From Pseudomonas oryzae (GTDB lineage: Bacteria > Pseudomonadota > Gammaproteobacteria > Pseudomonadales > Pseudomonadaceae), in NCBI RefSeq assembly GCF_900104805.1, contig NZ_LT629751.1, forward strand, positions 3,329,001-3,393,000: a stretch of DNA of 64,000 nt. Reading direction: 5' to 3'. The position numbers and the translations under genes were made by a program. Position 1 is the first letter of the stretch. Every line of letters begins with the position of its first letter. Shown piece by piece: positions 40,377-49,536 of the stretch. The notes beneath the pieces were generated by a model that was not told the origin of the DNA, ran no database searches, and worked only from the letters and a program-made list of their open reading frames with translations.

Positions 40377-41180
40377 TCAGTAGACGCTGCTGCCGGGCGC
40401 GGCCACGGCGGGCGCGCTGCCCTTGAAGCTGGCGGCGAGGTTCTTCAGCGAACGCATCAGCAGGCTGGTGTCGACGCCCACGGCGACGAACGAACAGCCC
40501 AGTTCCAGGTAGCGGCGGGCCAGCTTCTCGTCGGCACTGAGGATGCCGGCGGCCTTGCCGGCGGCGCGGATGCGCGCGATGGCGTCCTCGATGGCGGCCT
40601 GCACCTCCGGGTGGCCCGGGTTGCCGCGGTGGCCCATGGCCGCCGACAGGTCGGCCGGGCCGATGAACACGCCGTCGACGCCCTCGACCGCGGCGATGGC
40701 GTCGAGGTTCTCCAGGCCCTTGAGGCTCTCCACCTGAACCAGCAGGCACATCTGCGCGTCGGCCTCGGCCAGGTAGGTGGGGATGTTGTTCCAGCGCGAG
40801 GCGCGCGCCAGGGCGGCGCCGACGCCACGGATGCCCTTGGGCGGGTAGTGCATGGCGCGCACCAGCTCCTCGGCCTGCTCGGCGCGCTCGACCATCGGCA
40901 CCAGCAGGGTCTGCGCGCCGATGTCGAGCAGCTGCTTGATCAGCACCGCATCGCCGACCGGCGGACGGACGATCGGGTGGCTCGGGTAGGCCGCCACCGC
41001 CTGCAGCTGGCCGAGCAGCGCGCGCAGGTCGTTGGGCGCGTGCTCGGCGTCGAGCAGCAGCCAGTCGAAACCGGCGTTGGCCGCCAGCTCGGCGCAGTAC
41101 GGGTCGGCCAGGCCGACCCACAGGCCGATCTGCTGTTCGGCGCTCAGGCGCTGCTTGAAGGTGTTGACGGGCATCTGCAT
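40377..41180 (-). CDS. hpaI: 4-hydroxy-2-oxoheptanedioate aldolase
   Basis: A 267-aa class II (metal-dependent) HpcH/HpaI aldolase. Family motifs include [11 protein letters not shown] (about residues 39-49), [16 protein letters not shown] (metal-binding Glu, about 146-161) and [14 protein letters not shown] (about 168-181, metal-binding Asp). It splits 4-hydroxy-2-oxoheptanedioate to pyruvate and succinic semialdehyde. The length equals the E. coli enzyme. hpaH ends 10 bases upstream and gabD starts 21 bases downstream. Confidence 0.95.
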   Translation of the reverse strand: MQMPVNTFKQRLSAEQQIGLWVGLADPYCAELAANAGFDWLLLDAEHAPNDLRALLGQLQAVAAYPSHPIVRPPVGDAVLIKQLLDIGAQTLLVPMVERAEQAEELVRAMHYPPKGIRGVGAALARASRWNNIPTYLAEADAQMCLLVQVESLKGLENLDAIAAVEGVDGVFIGPADLSAAMGHRGNPGHPEVQAAIEDAIARIRAAGKAAGILSADEKLARRYLELGCSFVAVGVDTSLLMRSLKNLAASFKGSAPAVAAPGSSVY

Positions 41181-41190
41181 GGCGGTTTCC

Positions 41191-41994
41191 TCAGACGAAG
41201 CGGCAGGAGATGGAGCCCAGCATGTCATAGTCGACGTGGAAGGTATCGCCGGCCTTGGCCGCCACCGGACGGGTGAACGAGCCACCGAGGATGATCTGTC
41301 CCGGCTCCAGACTCACGCCGTAGGGGGCCAGCTTGTTGGCCAGCCAGGCCACGCCCTTGGCCGGGTGGTTGAGCACCGCGGCGGACACCCCGGACTCCTC
41401 GATCACGCCGTTGCGGTAGAGGATCGCCGGCACGCGGCGCAGGTCGACGTCGTGCGGACGGATGGCGCGGCCGCCGAGGACGATGCCGGCGTTGGCGGCG
41501 TTGTCGGAGATGGTGTCGAACACCTTGCGGGTGATGCCGGTTTCCGGGTCGACGTTGTGGATGCGCGCGTCGATGATCTCCAGCGCCGGGATCACGTACT
41601 CGGTGGCATCCAGCACGTCGAAGATGGTGCAGTTCGGGCCACTCAGCGGCTTGCCGAGGATGAACGCCAGCTCGACCTCGACGCGCGGCACGATGAAGCG
41701 GCTCATCGGGATGTCCGAGCCTTCCTCGAACTGCATGTCGTCGAGCAGCACGCCGTGGTCCGGCTCGGTGATGTTGGAGGAGACCTGCATGGCGCGCGAG
41801 GTCAGGCCGATCTTGTGGCCGATCATCTTGCGGCCGCCGGCGATCTTCTTCTCGACCCAGGCGCGCTGGATGGCGTAGGCGTCGGCGATGGTCATGTCCG
41901 GGTTCTCCAGGGAGAACTGGCGGATCTGCTCGCCGGTGCGCTCGGCGGTGTCGAGGCGCTCGGCGGCTTGCTGGATCAGTTGGGCGTCAAACAT
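41191..41994 (-). CDS. hpaH: 2-oxo-hept-4-ene-1,7-dioate hydratase
   Basis: A 267-aa hydratase of the fumarylacetoacetate-hydrolase-related 4-oxalocrotonate decarboxylase/hydratase family. Typical segments are [15 protein letters not shown] (about residues 56-70), [15 protein letters not shown] (about 100-114, metal-binding Glu) and SISCRF at the C-terminus. It adds water to 2-oxohept-4-ene-1,7-dioate, giving the substrate of HpaI. The ATG at 41994 gives the family length; the open frame upstream runs antisense-like through hpaF. Confidence 0.94.
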   Translation of the reverse strand: MFDAQLIQQAAERLDTAERTGEQIRQFSLENPDMTIADAYAIQRAWVEKKIAGGRKMIGHKIGLTSRAMQVSSNITEPDHGVLLDDMQFEEGSDIPMSRFIVPRVEVELAFILGKPLSGPNCTIFDVLDATEYVIPALEIIDARIHNVDPETGITRKVFDTISDNAANAGIVLGGRAIRPHDVDLRRVPAILYRNGVIEESGVSAAVLNHPAKGVAWLANKLAPYGVSLEPGQIILGGSFTRPVAAKAGDTFHVDYDMLGSISCRFV

Positions 41995-42026
41995 GAAGAC
42001 CTCGGAACTCTCGATTCTTGGAGCTT

Positions 42027-42434
42027 TCAATTCTTGGTGAACAGCGGGTGCAGGCTGCTGTGCTTGGCGTCGTAGACCTGCGCCGTGCTCTCGTCGATCT
42101 GCAGGGTCACGCCGATCGGGCGCTGCGCCAGCAGGCCGTCGAGGCGCGCGCGCAGCACCGCCAGCAGGCTGTCGCCGACCTGCTGGTGCACCGCCGCACT
42201 GCGGCCGGCACCCATGCGCAGGTTGGCGTAGAAGAAGCCGTACTCGCCCTGGCCATCGGCGATCGCCGCGTGCGCCGCCGGGTAGGCCAGCACGCGGGTG
42301 CCGCCGGTGGGGAACACCTGGCGGCCGTTCTCGTCGCGCTGGGTCAGCATGCAGTCGGCCAGCTCGCGGCACAGGCCTTTGATGTCGACGTCGCGCTCGA
42401 TGTCGGGGCTGTAGTAGAGGACCAGATGGGGCAT
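42027..42434 (-). CDS. hpaF: 5-carboxymethyl-2-hydroxymuconate delta-isomerase
   Basis: A 135-aa tautomerase-superfamily enzyme. The second residue is proline ([13 protein letters not shown]), which becomes the catalytic N-terminal Pro1 after methionine removal. The C-terminal part ([18 protein letters not shown]) matches CHMI-type isomerases. It isomerises 5-carboxymethyl-2-hydroxymuconate for decarboxylation by HpaG. It lies 10 bases downstream of hpaD. Confidence 0.92.
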   Translation of the reverse strand: MPHLVLYYSPDIERDVDIKGLCRELADCMLTQRDENGRQVFPTGGTRVLAYPAAHAAIADGQGEYGFFYANLRMGAGRSAAVHQQVGDSLLAVLRARLDGLLAQRPIGVTLQIDESTAQVYDAKHSSLHPLFTKN

Positions 42435-42444
42435 GGCGCGCTCC

Positions 42445-43365
42445 TTACAGGCGGCTGGCGGCGATGAAGTCCGGATTGGAGGCCTGCGCCGCCGGGATGG
42501 TCGAGCCGTCCTGCGGGGTGACCGGGAACACTGCGTTGATCTGGCCGGTGCCGGAGGAGCCGAAGTACGGGGTCAGCACCTCGGCCTTGCCGTCGTACTT
42601 GGTCCAGCCGAGGGCGCCGAGCAGCATCGCGGTGTCGTGCATGAAGCCTTCGCCGTGGCCCTTGACCGCGTACTCCGGCAGCATGGTGCAGAAGGTGTCC
42701 CAGTCGCCCTCTTCCCACATCTTCACCACGCGATGGTCGAGGGTCTCGAGGAACGGGCTCCACACCTTGGTGGCGAAGTCCGGTGCCGTGCCGTTCTGGG
42801 CGAAGCGATGCGACAGCGAGCCGCTGGCGAGGAAGGCCACGGTGCCGTCGTAGTGCTCCTCGACCGCCTTGCGCATGGCCCAGCCCAGGCGCGCGCTGTC
42901 GGCCAGGTAGTGGGAGGTGCACAGCGCCGACACCGAGATCACCTTGAAGCGCTGGTCGGCGTTCATGTAGCGCATCGGCACCAGGGTGCCGTACTCCGGG
43001 CCGAGAGTGGTGGCGTCGTGGGCCATGGTCTCCACGCCCAGACGGTTGGCCTCCTCGGCCAGCAGGCGGCCCAGCTCCGGGTTGCCGGGGAACTCGTACT
43101 CCATGTTGCTGATGAAGTGCGGCAGCTCGTTGCTGGTGTACACGCCCTTGAAGTGCGGCGCGCAGTTGATGTGGTAGTTGGCGTTGACCAGCCAGTGGGT
43201 ATCGAACACCACGATGGTGTCGACGTTCAGCTCGCGGCAGCGGCGGGCGATCTCGATGTGGCCGTCGATGGCCGCCTGGCGGAAGCCGTGGCGCGGACCG
43301 GGCAGCTCGGACAGGTACATGGAGGGAACGTGGGTGATCTTGGCGGCCAGAGCGAGTTTGCCCAT
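42445..43365 (-). CDS. hpaD: 3,4-dihydroxyphenylacetate 2,3-dioxygenase
   Basis: A 306-aa ring-cleaving extradiol dioxygenase of the LigB superfamily. It begins MGKLALAAKITHVPSMYLSE, with the iron-ligand histidine in THVPSMY, and has a further conserved region FDTHWLVNANYHI (about residues 53-65) and the HDATTLGPEYGTLVPM segment. It opens the homoprotocatechuate ring by meta cleavage to 5-carboxymethyl-2-hydroxymuconate semialdehyde, the substrate of HpaE. The ATG at 43365 has an AAGGAG ribosome-binding site; the upstream extension to 43401 is not used. The spacer before it carries two hairpins. Confidence 0.95.
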   Translation of the reverse strand: MGKLALAAKITHVPSMYLSELPGPRHGFRQAAIDGHIEIARRCRELNVDTIVVFDTHWLVNANYHINCAPHFKGVYTSNELPHFISNMEYEFPGNPELGRLLAEEANRLGVETMAHDATTLGPEYGTLVPMRYMNADQRFKVISVSALCTSHYLADSARLGWAMRKAVEEHYDGTVAFLASGSLSHRFAQNGTAPDFATKVWSPFLETLDHRVVKMWEEGDWDTFCTMLPEYAVKGHGEGFMHDTAMLLGALGWTKYDGKAEVLTPYFGSSGTGQINAVFPVTPQDGSTIPAAQASNPDFIAASRL

Positions 43366-43433
43366 GACGATTCTCCTTGCGGCCTTATGCGCGCGGCGCA
43401 CGCGGCGATGATTCGGGTTGTGCAGGGCCGAAA

Positions 43434-43492
43434 ACGGGCAGTCCCCCGAGGGGAGCTGCCCGTTCCGACGCGGGCGACCGTCGGACGGTCGC
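43434..43492 (-). other. Two consecutive hairpins in the hpaE-hpaD spacer
   Basis: The first hairpin (43434-43463) pairs ACGGGCAG with CTGCCCGT and, inside, CCCC with GGGG. On the minus strand it is followed by TTTTC, so it may act as a partial terminator. The second (43474-43492) is a perfect 8-bp stem, GCGACCGT with ACGGTCGC, around CGG. They fill the 139-base gap between hpaE and hpaD, the only long gap in the front part of the operon. Confidence 0.5.
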
Positions 43493-43504
43493 TAGTGGCC
43501 TGCC

Positions 43505-44965
<1,461 letters not shown>

Positions 44966-44975
44966 TGTTCTACCC

Positions 44976-45755
44976 TCACTGCGCTGCTGCGGCGTTCTTG
45001 GCAGCGAAGAAATCGGCTTCGCTGACGATGGTGTTGACGAGGCGACCGACGCCCTCCACTTCCACGACCACTTCGTCGCCCGGGACCACGTCGGCCAGGC
45101 CTTCCGGAGTGCCGGTGGCGATCATGTCGCCCGGCTGCAGGGTCATGAACGCGGACAGGTATTCGATCAGGAAGGGGATGTCGAAGATCATGTCCGCGGT
45201 GGTGCCTTCCTGGCGCAGCTCGCCGTTGATCCAGGTGCGCAGCTTGAGGTTCTGCGGATCGGCGATCTGGCTGCGGTCGATGATGTACGGGCCGACCGGG
45301 GTGGTGCAGTCGCGGTTCTTCACCCGCAGGTTCGGCCGGTAGTAGTTCTCCAGGTAATCGCGGATGGCGTAGTCGTTGCACACGGTGTAGCCGGCGACGT
45401 ACTCCAGTGCGTCCTCGCGCTTGACGTTGCGCGCGGTCTTGCCGATCACCGCCACCAGCTCGCACTCGTAGTGCATGTAGGCGACGTTGTCCGGGCGCCA
45501 GGTGATCTGGCGGTGGCCGGTGTAGGTGTTCGGCGCCTTGATGAACACCAGCGGCTCGGTCGGCGCCTTGAACGCCAGCTCGGCGGCGTGGTCGGCGTAG
45601 TTCAGACCGAGGGCGAACATGCTGCCGGTGGCCGGCGGCAGCCACTCGACCTGGTCCTCGGCCAGCAGGGTGCCATCGACCAGACGGACGGCGTTGTTGT
45701 CCTCGACGGACACGTTGTGGACTTCGCCCTGGTAACGGATGCGTGCGTGTTTCAT
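44976..45755 (-). CDS. hpaG: HPA-degradation isomerase/decarboxylase, C-terminal-type subunit
   Basis: A 259-aa fumarylacetoacetate-hydrolase-fold protein corresponding to the C-terminal half of E. coli HpaG. Metal-site residues are in YMHYECELVAVIG (about residues 93-105), and the active-site region is GTPEGLADVVPGDEVVVEV (about 212-230). Together with the next gene it provides decarboxylation of 5-oxopent-3-ene-1,2,5-tricarboxylate and isomerisation of the product. In E. coli both halves are one protein; here they are two genes separated by 10 bases. Confidence 0.93.
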   Translation of the reverse strand: MKHARIRYQGEVHNVSVEDNNAVRLVDGTLLAEDQVEWLPPATGSMFALGLNYADHAAELAFKAPTEPLVFIKAPNTYTGHRQITWRPDNVAYMHYECELVAVIGKTARNVKREDALEYVAGYTVCNDYAIRDYLENYYRPNLRVKNRDCTTPVGPYIIDRSQIADPQNLKLRTWINGELRQEGTTADMIFDIPFLIEYLSAFMTLQPGDMIATGTPEGLADVVPGDEVVVEVEGVGRLVNTIVSEADFFAAKNAAAAQ

Positions 45756-45765
45756 GTCCGGCTCC

Positions 45766-46515
45766 TTATTCCGCGACCACGGTGTTGCTGAGGCGGCCTA
45801 CGCCTTCGATTTCGACTTCGACCAGGTCGCCGACCTTGAGGTCGACGCGGCCTTCCGGCACGCCGGTGATGATCAGGTCACCCGGCTCGAAGGTCATGAA
45901 CTGGCTGAGGAAGCTGATCAGCTCGGGGATCGAACGCACGAAGTTGGCGGTGCTGTTCTGCTGGCGGACTTCGCCGTTGACCAGCAGCCTGATCTCCAGG
46001 GCGTGCGGATCTTTGATGTCGGCGGCGTCGACCACCACCGGGCCGACCGGGCAGAAGGTATCGCGGCACTTGGCCTTGACCGCCGGGCGGTAGAAGCTGA
46101 CTTCCGGCAGGGTGACCTCGTTGACCGCGGTGTAGCCGCCGACGTAGTCCATGGCCTCGGCCTCGGAGACGCGGCTGGCGCGCTTGCCGATCACCACGCC
46201 CAGCGCAGGTCCCGCCTGGATGCTGTCGACGCCGGCCGGGAAGACGATGCTGCCTGCATGACCGACCACGGTGTTCGGGGTCTTGATGTACAGCACCGGG
46301 GTCTTCGGCGGGGTCTTGTACGGATCCTGGTTGAACTCGGCCAGCTTGCTGTCGAGCAGGCCCTGATAGTTCAGCGCGATGCCGAACACGGTACCGCTGA
46401 ACGGGGCTTTCCAGGCGTCAGGCTTGACGGCCTGGCCGTTCACGAGCGGCTGACCGTTGTCGTCAACCGTCGCCTCGAGGACCTTACCGTCCACTTCAAT
46501 CATCGCTCGGCGCAT
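45766..46515 (-). CDS. hpaG: HPA-degradation isomerase/decarboxylase, N-terminal-type subunit
   Basis: A 249-aa fumarylacetoacetate-hydrolase-fold paralogue of the preceding protein, corresponding to the N-terminal half of E. coli HpaG. Family segments include VFGIALNYQGLLDS, QAGPALGVVIGKRASRV (about 120-136) and GDLIITGVPEGRVDLKVGD (about 217-235). It is the first gene of the hpa operon. The start is chosen at the ATG at 46515 (MRRAMIEVDGKV) because GGAGAAAG sits 6 bases upstream; a GTG five codons earlier is the alternative. The promoter with overlapping palindromes lies about 100 bases upstream. Confidence 0.9.
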   Translation of the reverse strand: MRRAMIEVDGKVLEATVDDNGQPLVNGQAVKPDAWKAPFSGTVFGIALNYQGLLDSKLAEFNQDPYKTPPKTPVLYIKTPNTVVGHAGSIVFPAGVDSIQAGPALGVVIGKRASRVSEAEAMDYVGGYTAVNEVTLPEVSFYRPAVKAKCRDTFCPVGPVVVDAADIKDPHALEIRLLVNGEVRQQNSTANFVRSIPELISFLSQFMTFEPGDLIITGVPEGRVDLKVGDLVEVEIEGVGRLSNTVVAE

Positions 46516-46600
46516 GCCAGCTTTCTCCACAGACCAGTTGAGGGATCCGCCCGCGAGCGGGATCCGGTGCTTACCGTGACCGTGCCGTCGCTTGACGGCC

Positions 46601-46644
46601 GATTAACATGTGAACTTTATAATTAACATGTTAATCATGGTCAA
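46601..46644 (-). promoter_or_regulatory. hpaG operon promoter with two overlapping HpaR-type operators
   Basis: On the minus strand, a -35 box TTGACC (46639-46644), a 17-base spacer and a -10 box TATAAA (46616-46621) form a good sigma-70 promoter. The spacer contains the perfect 14-bp palindrome ATTAACATGTTAAT (46622-46635). A second, slightly imperfect copy TTAACATGTGAA (46603-46614) covers the expected start site near 46609. The two centres are exactly 20 bp apart, so both face the same side of the helix. Repression by a MarR-type dimer at both sites is the natural reading. Confidence 0.85.
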
Positions 46645-46715
46645 GTCCCCGATCGTCGCTCTGCCGCACGGGGTATCATGCAGACAGGCGCAGACAGCCT
46701 GGGGAGCCCGAAAAA

Positions 46716-47624
46716 ATGCGGGATAACGAGCCGATTCCGAACATCAACATCGGCCAGGTCTACGACCAAAGATATGTCCACGAGGACGTCCACTACGAGG
46801 CGCTGGGCAAGCTGGCCGACTTCTTCGGCCGCAACATGCCGGTGCATCGCCACGACCGCTTCTTCCAGGTCCACTACGTGACCAGCGGCGCGGCGCGGGT
46901 GTACTTGGACGACCGCCAGTACAGCGAGAACGCTCCGCTGTTCTTCCTCACCCCGCCGACCATCCCGCACGCCTTCGTCACGCTACCGGACAGTGAAGGC
47001 CATGTACTGACCGTGCGCCAGCAGCTGGTCTGGCCACTGCTCGAGGCGCACCTCAACCAGGGCGGCGAGCCGCGCCTGGTGTCGCCGACCTGCGTGGCGC
47101 TCAACACGCTGGACGCCAGCTACGCCGGCGAGATCGAGCGCCTCAACCGCCTGTTCGAGATGCTCGCCGCCGAGTTCGCCGCCCATCTGCCGGGCCGCGA
47201 GGCCAGCCTGCAGGCGTTGACCCAGCTGATCTTCATCACCCTGCTGCGTCTGGCCGCCGAGCCGGTGAAGAACCAGCACGTGCGCCACGACAACCTGCAG
47301 ATCTTCCACCGCTTCAACGCGCTGATCGAGGACCACTACCGCGAGCACTGGCCGCTGTCGCGCTACGCCGAGGCGATGGGCGTCACCGAGGCGCGCCTCA
47401 ACGACATCTGCCGGCGCATCGCCGACCTGCCGTCCAAGCGCCTGGTCCATGAGCGCCTGATGCAGGAGGCGCGGCGCCTGCTGCTGTTCACCGCCGGCTC
47501 GGTCAACGAGATCGGCTACCAGCTCGGCTTCAAGGACCCGGCCTACTTCACCCGCTTCTTCAGCCGCGAGGCCGGCATGACCCCCAGCGAGTACCGCAGC
47601 CGCGAGGGCGAGCGCTCCGAGTGA
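46716..47624 (+). CDS. hpaA: AraC-family activator of 4-hydroxyphenylacetate catabolism (HpaA-like)
   Basis: A 302-aa regulator. The N-terminal cupin-like sensing domain includes RNMPVHRHDRFFQVHYVTSG (about residues 37-56). The C-terminal double helix-turn-helix includes LSRYAEAMGVTEARLNDIC (about 209-227) and VNEIGYQLGFKDPAYFTRFF (about 258-277). HpaA of E. coli responds to 4-hydroxyphenylacetate and activates the hydroxylase genes hpaBC; those genes are not in this window. Here hpaA is divergent from hpaG, with the operator region between them. A GGGGAG ribosome-binding site precedes the ATG. Confidence 0.9.
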   Translation: MRDNEPIPNINIGQVYDQRYVHEDVHYEALGKLADFFGRNMPVHRHDRFFQVHYVTSGAARVYLDDRQYSENAPLFFLTPPTIPHAFVTLPDSEGHVLTVRQQLVWPLLEAHLNQGGEPRLVSPTCVALNTLDASYAGEIERLNRLFEMLAAEFAAHLPGREASLQALTQLIFITLLRLAAEPVKNQHVRHDNLQIFHRFNALIEDHYREHWPLSRYAEAMGVTEARLNDICRRIADLPSKRLVHERLMQEARRLLLFTAGSVNEIGYQLGFKDPAYFTRFFSREAGMTPSEYRSREGERSE

Positions 47625-47636
47625 GGCGCCACAAAT

Positions 47637-47669
47637 GCAAAGGCCCGCCGGTGAGGGCGGGCCTTTGCA
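47637..47669. terminator. Bidirectional terminator between hpaA and the porin gene
   Basis: GCAAAGGCCCGCC (47637-47649) pairs with GGCGGGCCTTTGC (47657-47669) over 13 bp. It lies 12 bases after the hpaA stop and 16 bases after the porin stop (other strand), so it can end both transcripts. Confidence 0.85.
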
Positions 47670-47685
47670 GACTGCCGGGTGCTGG

Positions 47686-48930
47686 TTAGAGCAGCGGCAG
47701 GGTGTAGCTGATGATCACGCGGTTTTCGTCGACGTCGCGAGCAACGCGCGACTCGGCGCGGTAGGTCAAGTTGCGCAGGTGGAAGCGCAGCCCCTTCAGA
47801 GTGCCACCCTGCAGGGTGTACACCAGATCGGAGTCGCGTTCCCACTCCTTGCCGTCGTCGTAGGTCTTGGCCGCATTCTCGATGTTCGAGCCGCTGACGT
47901 AACGGGTCATGAAGGTCAGACCCGGAATGCCCAGCGAGGCGAAGTCATAGTCGTAGCGGGCCTGCCAGACATCCTCTTCCTGACGGGTGAAGGTCCAGAA
48001 GGTGGACAGGTTCTGGCTGTACGGGTCGCCACCGTTCATGAACGGGAACACGCCGTCGCCGGACAGGCTCTGGTAGCCCAGACCGAACTTGTGGGCACCG
48101 ACGCCCAGGGTGAACATGCCCTGGTACATGTCGTTGTCGAACTTGCCGGCCTTCTTGTCGCCATCGTCGCTGGTGTTGAAATAGCGCAGGTCGGTGGTCA
48201 GGCTCAGACCCTCGCCCAGCGGCAGCTTGTGCATCAGCCCGCCGAAGTGCTGCGCGTAGATGTCTTCCAGCTCGCCGTAGTAGTAGCTGGCGGTCAGTTG
48301 CGGATTGAAGGCGTAGGAACCACCCAGCAGATCGAAGTGAGCGCTCTCCGCGGCACCGAAACCTACCGACTGGCGATCGGAGGAGTCACGCAGGCTGACG
48401 TCTTCCAGACGGCCGGCATGCACGGTCAGGCCGGAGACTTCCTGGGAAGTCAGCAGACCGCCGGTGAAGGAGCTCGGCAGCAGGCGGGTGTTGTTGTAAG
48501 ACACGACCGGCAGGGTCGGCAGCAGGGTGCCCATGTGCAGGGTCGACTTGGAGATGCGCGCCTTGGCGGTCAGCCCCAGCTGGCTGTATTCGTCAACCGG
48601 GCTGCCGTCGGTTTCCAGCGGCAGCATGTTGCCGGCGGTGCGGCCGGGACCGGAGTCCAGCTTGACGCCCAGCAGGGCCAGCGCGTCGACGCCAACACCA
48701 ACGGTGCCTTCGGTGTAACCGGATTCGAACTTGCCGATGAAGCCCTGAGCCCAGGTCTCACCGTAGTTGGCACCGGTTCCCTCACGGAAATCACGGTTGA
48801 AGTACATGTTGCGCAGCTCGAGGGTAGCCTTGCTGTCCTCGACGAGAGCGGCCTGAGCAACGGAAGGAAGAGCAATACTTGCTGCAACGATGCTCAAAGC
48901 CAGCTTCGAGCGCTGAGAGATCCTGATCAT
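47686..48930 (-). CDS. OprD-family outer-membrane porin
   Basis: A 414-aa beta-barrel protein with a signal peptide (MIRISQRSKLALSIVAASIA ... SVAQA, cleaved about residue 27). OprD-family features include the N-terminal FVEDSKATLELRNMYFNRDF-like strand (here beginning LVEDSKAT, about residue 29). Typical closing segments are DVWQARYDYDFASLGIPGLT and a C-terminal aromatic-poor strand ending in Leu. OprD/OpdK-type channels are substrate-specific, mostly for amino acids or aromatic and other carboxylates. With an HpaR-type palindrome about 100 bases upstream and pathway genes on both sides, 4-hydroxyphenylacetate or homoprotocatechuate is the likely substrate. Confidence 0.88.
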   Translation of the reverse strand: MIRISQRSKLALSIVAASIALPSVAQAALVEDSKATLELRNMYFNRDFREGTGANYGETWAQGFIGKFESGYTEGTVGVGVDALALLGVKLDSGPGRTAGNMLPLETDGSPVDEYSQLGLTAKARISKSTLHMGTLLPTLPVVSYNNTRLLPSSFTGGLLTSQEVSGLTVHAGRLEDVSLRDSSDRQSVGFGAAESAHFDLLGGSYAFNPQLTASYYYGELEDIYAQHFGGLMHKLPLGEGLSLTTDLRYFNTSDDGDKKAGKFDNDMYQGMFTLGVGAHKFGLGYQSLSGDGVFPFMNGGDPYSQNLSTFWTFTRQEEDVWQARYDYDFASLGIPGLTFMTRYVSGSNIENAAKTYDDGKEWERDSDLVYTLQGGTLKGLRFHLRNLTYRAESRVARDVDENRVIISYTLPLL

Positions 48931-49025
48931 TCTTTTTATGTCTCCAGGGGACTTTTTATGATCGATCGAATAAAACCCGGCATCCGGCAGCGGTATGACG
49001 GGCAGGAGCGCCTTTTACCATCCGA

Positions 49026-49037
49026 TTAAGATGTTAA
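49026..49037. promoter_or_regulatory. HpaR-type palindrome in front of the porin gene
   Basis: TTAAGATGTTAA, flanked by GA on the left, is the hpaG operator core with one central change. It lies 96 bases before the porin ATG and overlaps a possible -35 box on the minus strand. Confidence 0.65.
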
Positions 49038-49210
49038 CAACCCTAGGATCGGCGGCAACGGCTTCGGCAACTCCCGGATCGACCTCGTCAAAAAATCGTA
49101 AAAACGCCGCGAGGTCAAGCCTGCCGACCTTTTTTCGCCACGCCAACCGGTCAGCCCCCCTCCTTTAGGATGACTTGACTCTACCCGTGCGCTGGCCGAG
49201 CATGACTGAG

Positions 49211-49222
49211 TTAACTTGTTAA
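49211..49222. promoter_or_regulatory. HpaR-type palindrome in the middle of the divergent region
   Basis: TTAACTTGTTAA within AGTTAACTTGTTAACG. The flanking bases extend the palindrome to GTTAAC ... GTTAAC. It lies about 185 bp from each of the two neighbouring sites, or slightly more on the TRAP side, so looping is conceivable. Confidence 0.65.
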
Positions 49223-49492
49223 CGAAATCCTCCTGCCGCCTGCACGTCTTAGCCCGAGCGCATTCGCCCGGCGTCAGCGCGACGATCCATCCGCAGGAGC
49301 GCCAAGATGAACCCGCCACCAACAATTCCTACCAAAGGCGCGGTCCAGCCTCTCCAGCTACGCTGGATCAGGCACGACGACTGCGGGCCTCGCCTCCCGC
49401 AGCAGGCTTCATCTGCGACCCAAAGTCGAGCGCACAACCGAGACCGCAGAAGTCCGACGGACCGCCTGCAGAAACTTGATGCAATCGCTCGA

Positions 49493-49504
49493 TTAACATG
49501 TTAC
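49493..49504. promoter_or_regulatory. HpaR-type palindrome in front of the TRAP operon
   Basis: TTAACATGTTAC within CGATTAACATGTTACT. It matches the hpaG operator in 11 of 12 core positions. It ends 32 bases before the dctP ATG, where it would overlap a promoter or the start of transcription. Confidence 0.7.
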
Positions 49505-49536
49505 TAATTTGGGTACAACAAAAACGGGAGACCCCC

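Larger units (their letters stand above)
48931..49536. promoter_or_regulatory. 606-base divergent control region between porin and TRAP genes
   Basis: No convincing gene is present; short open frames here lack ribosome-binding sites and family similarity. It holds three HpaR-type palindromes (centres near 49031, 49216 and 49498). A possible porin promoter lies on the minus strand (TTGTTA, 17 bases, TAAAAG, overlapping the first palindrome). At 49081-49135 a small region has two mutually exclusive pairings: GACCTCG with CGAGGTC, or AGGTC with GACCT followed by six T. I see nothing recognisable between about 49240 and 49480. Confidence 0.6.

Noticed and set aside
49216-49479. Small open frame (87 codons) in the porin-TRAP spacer
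   Set aside because: No ribosome-binding site, no hydrophobic or conserved pattern, and it starts inside an operator palindrome.
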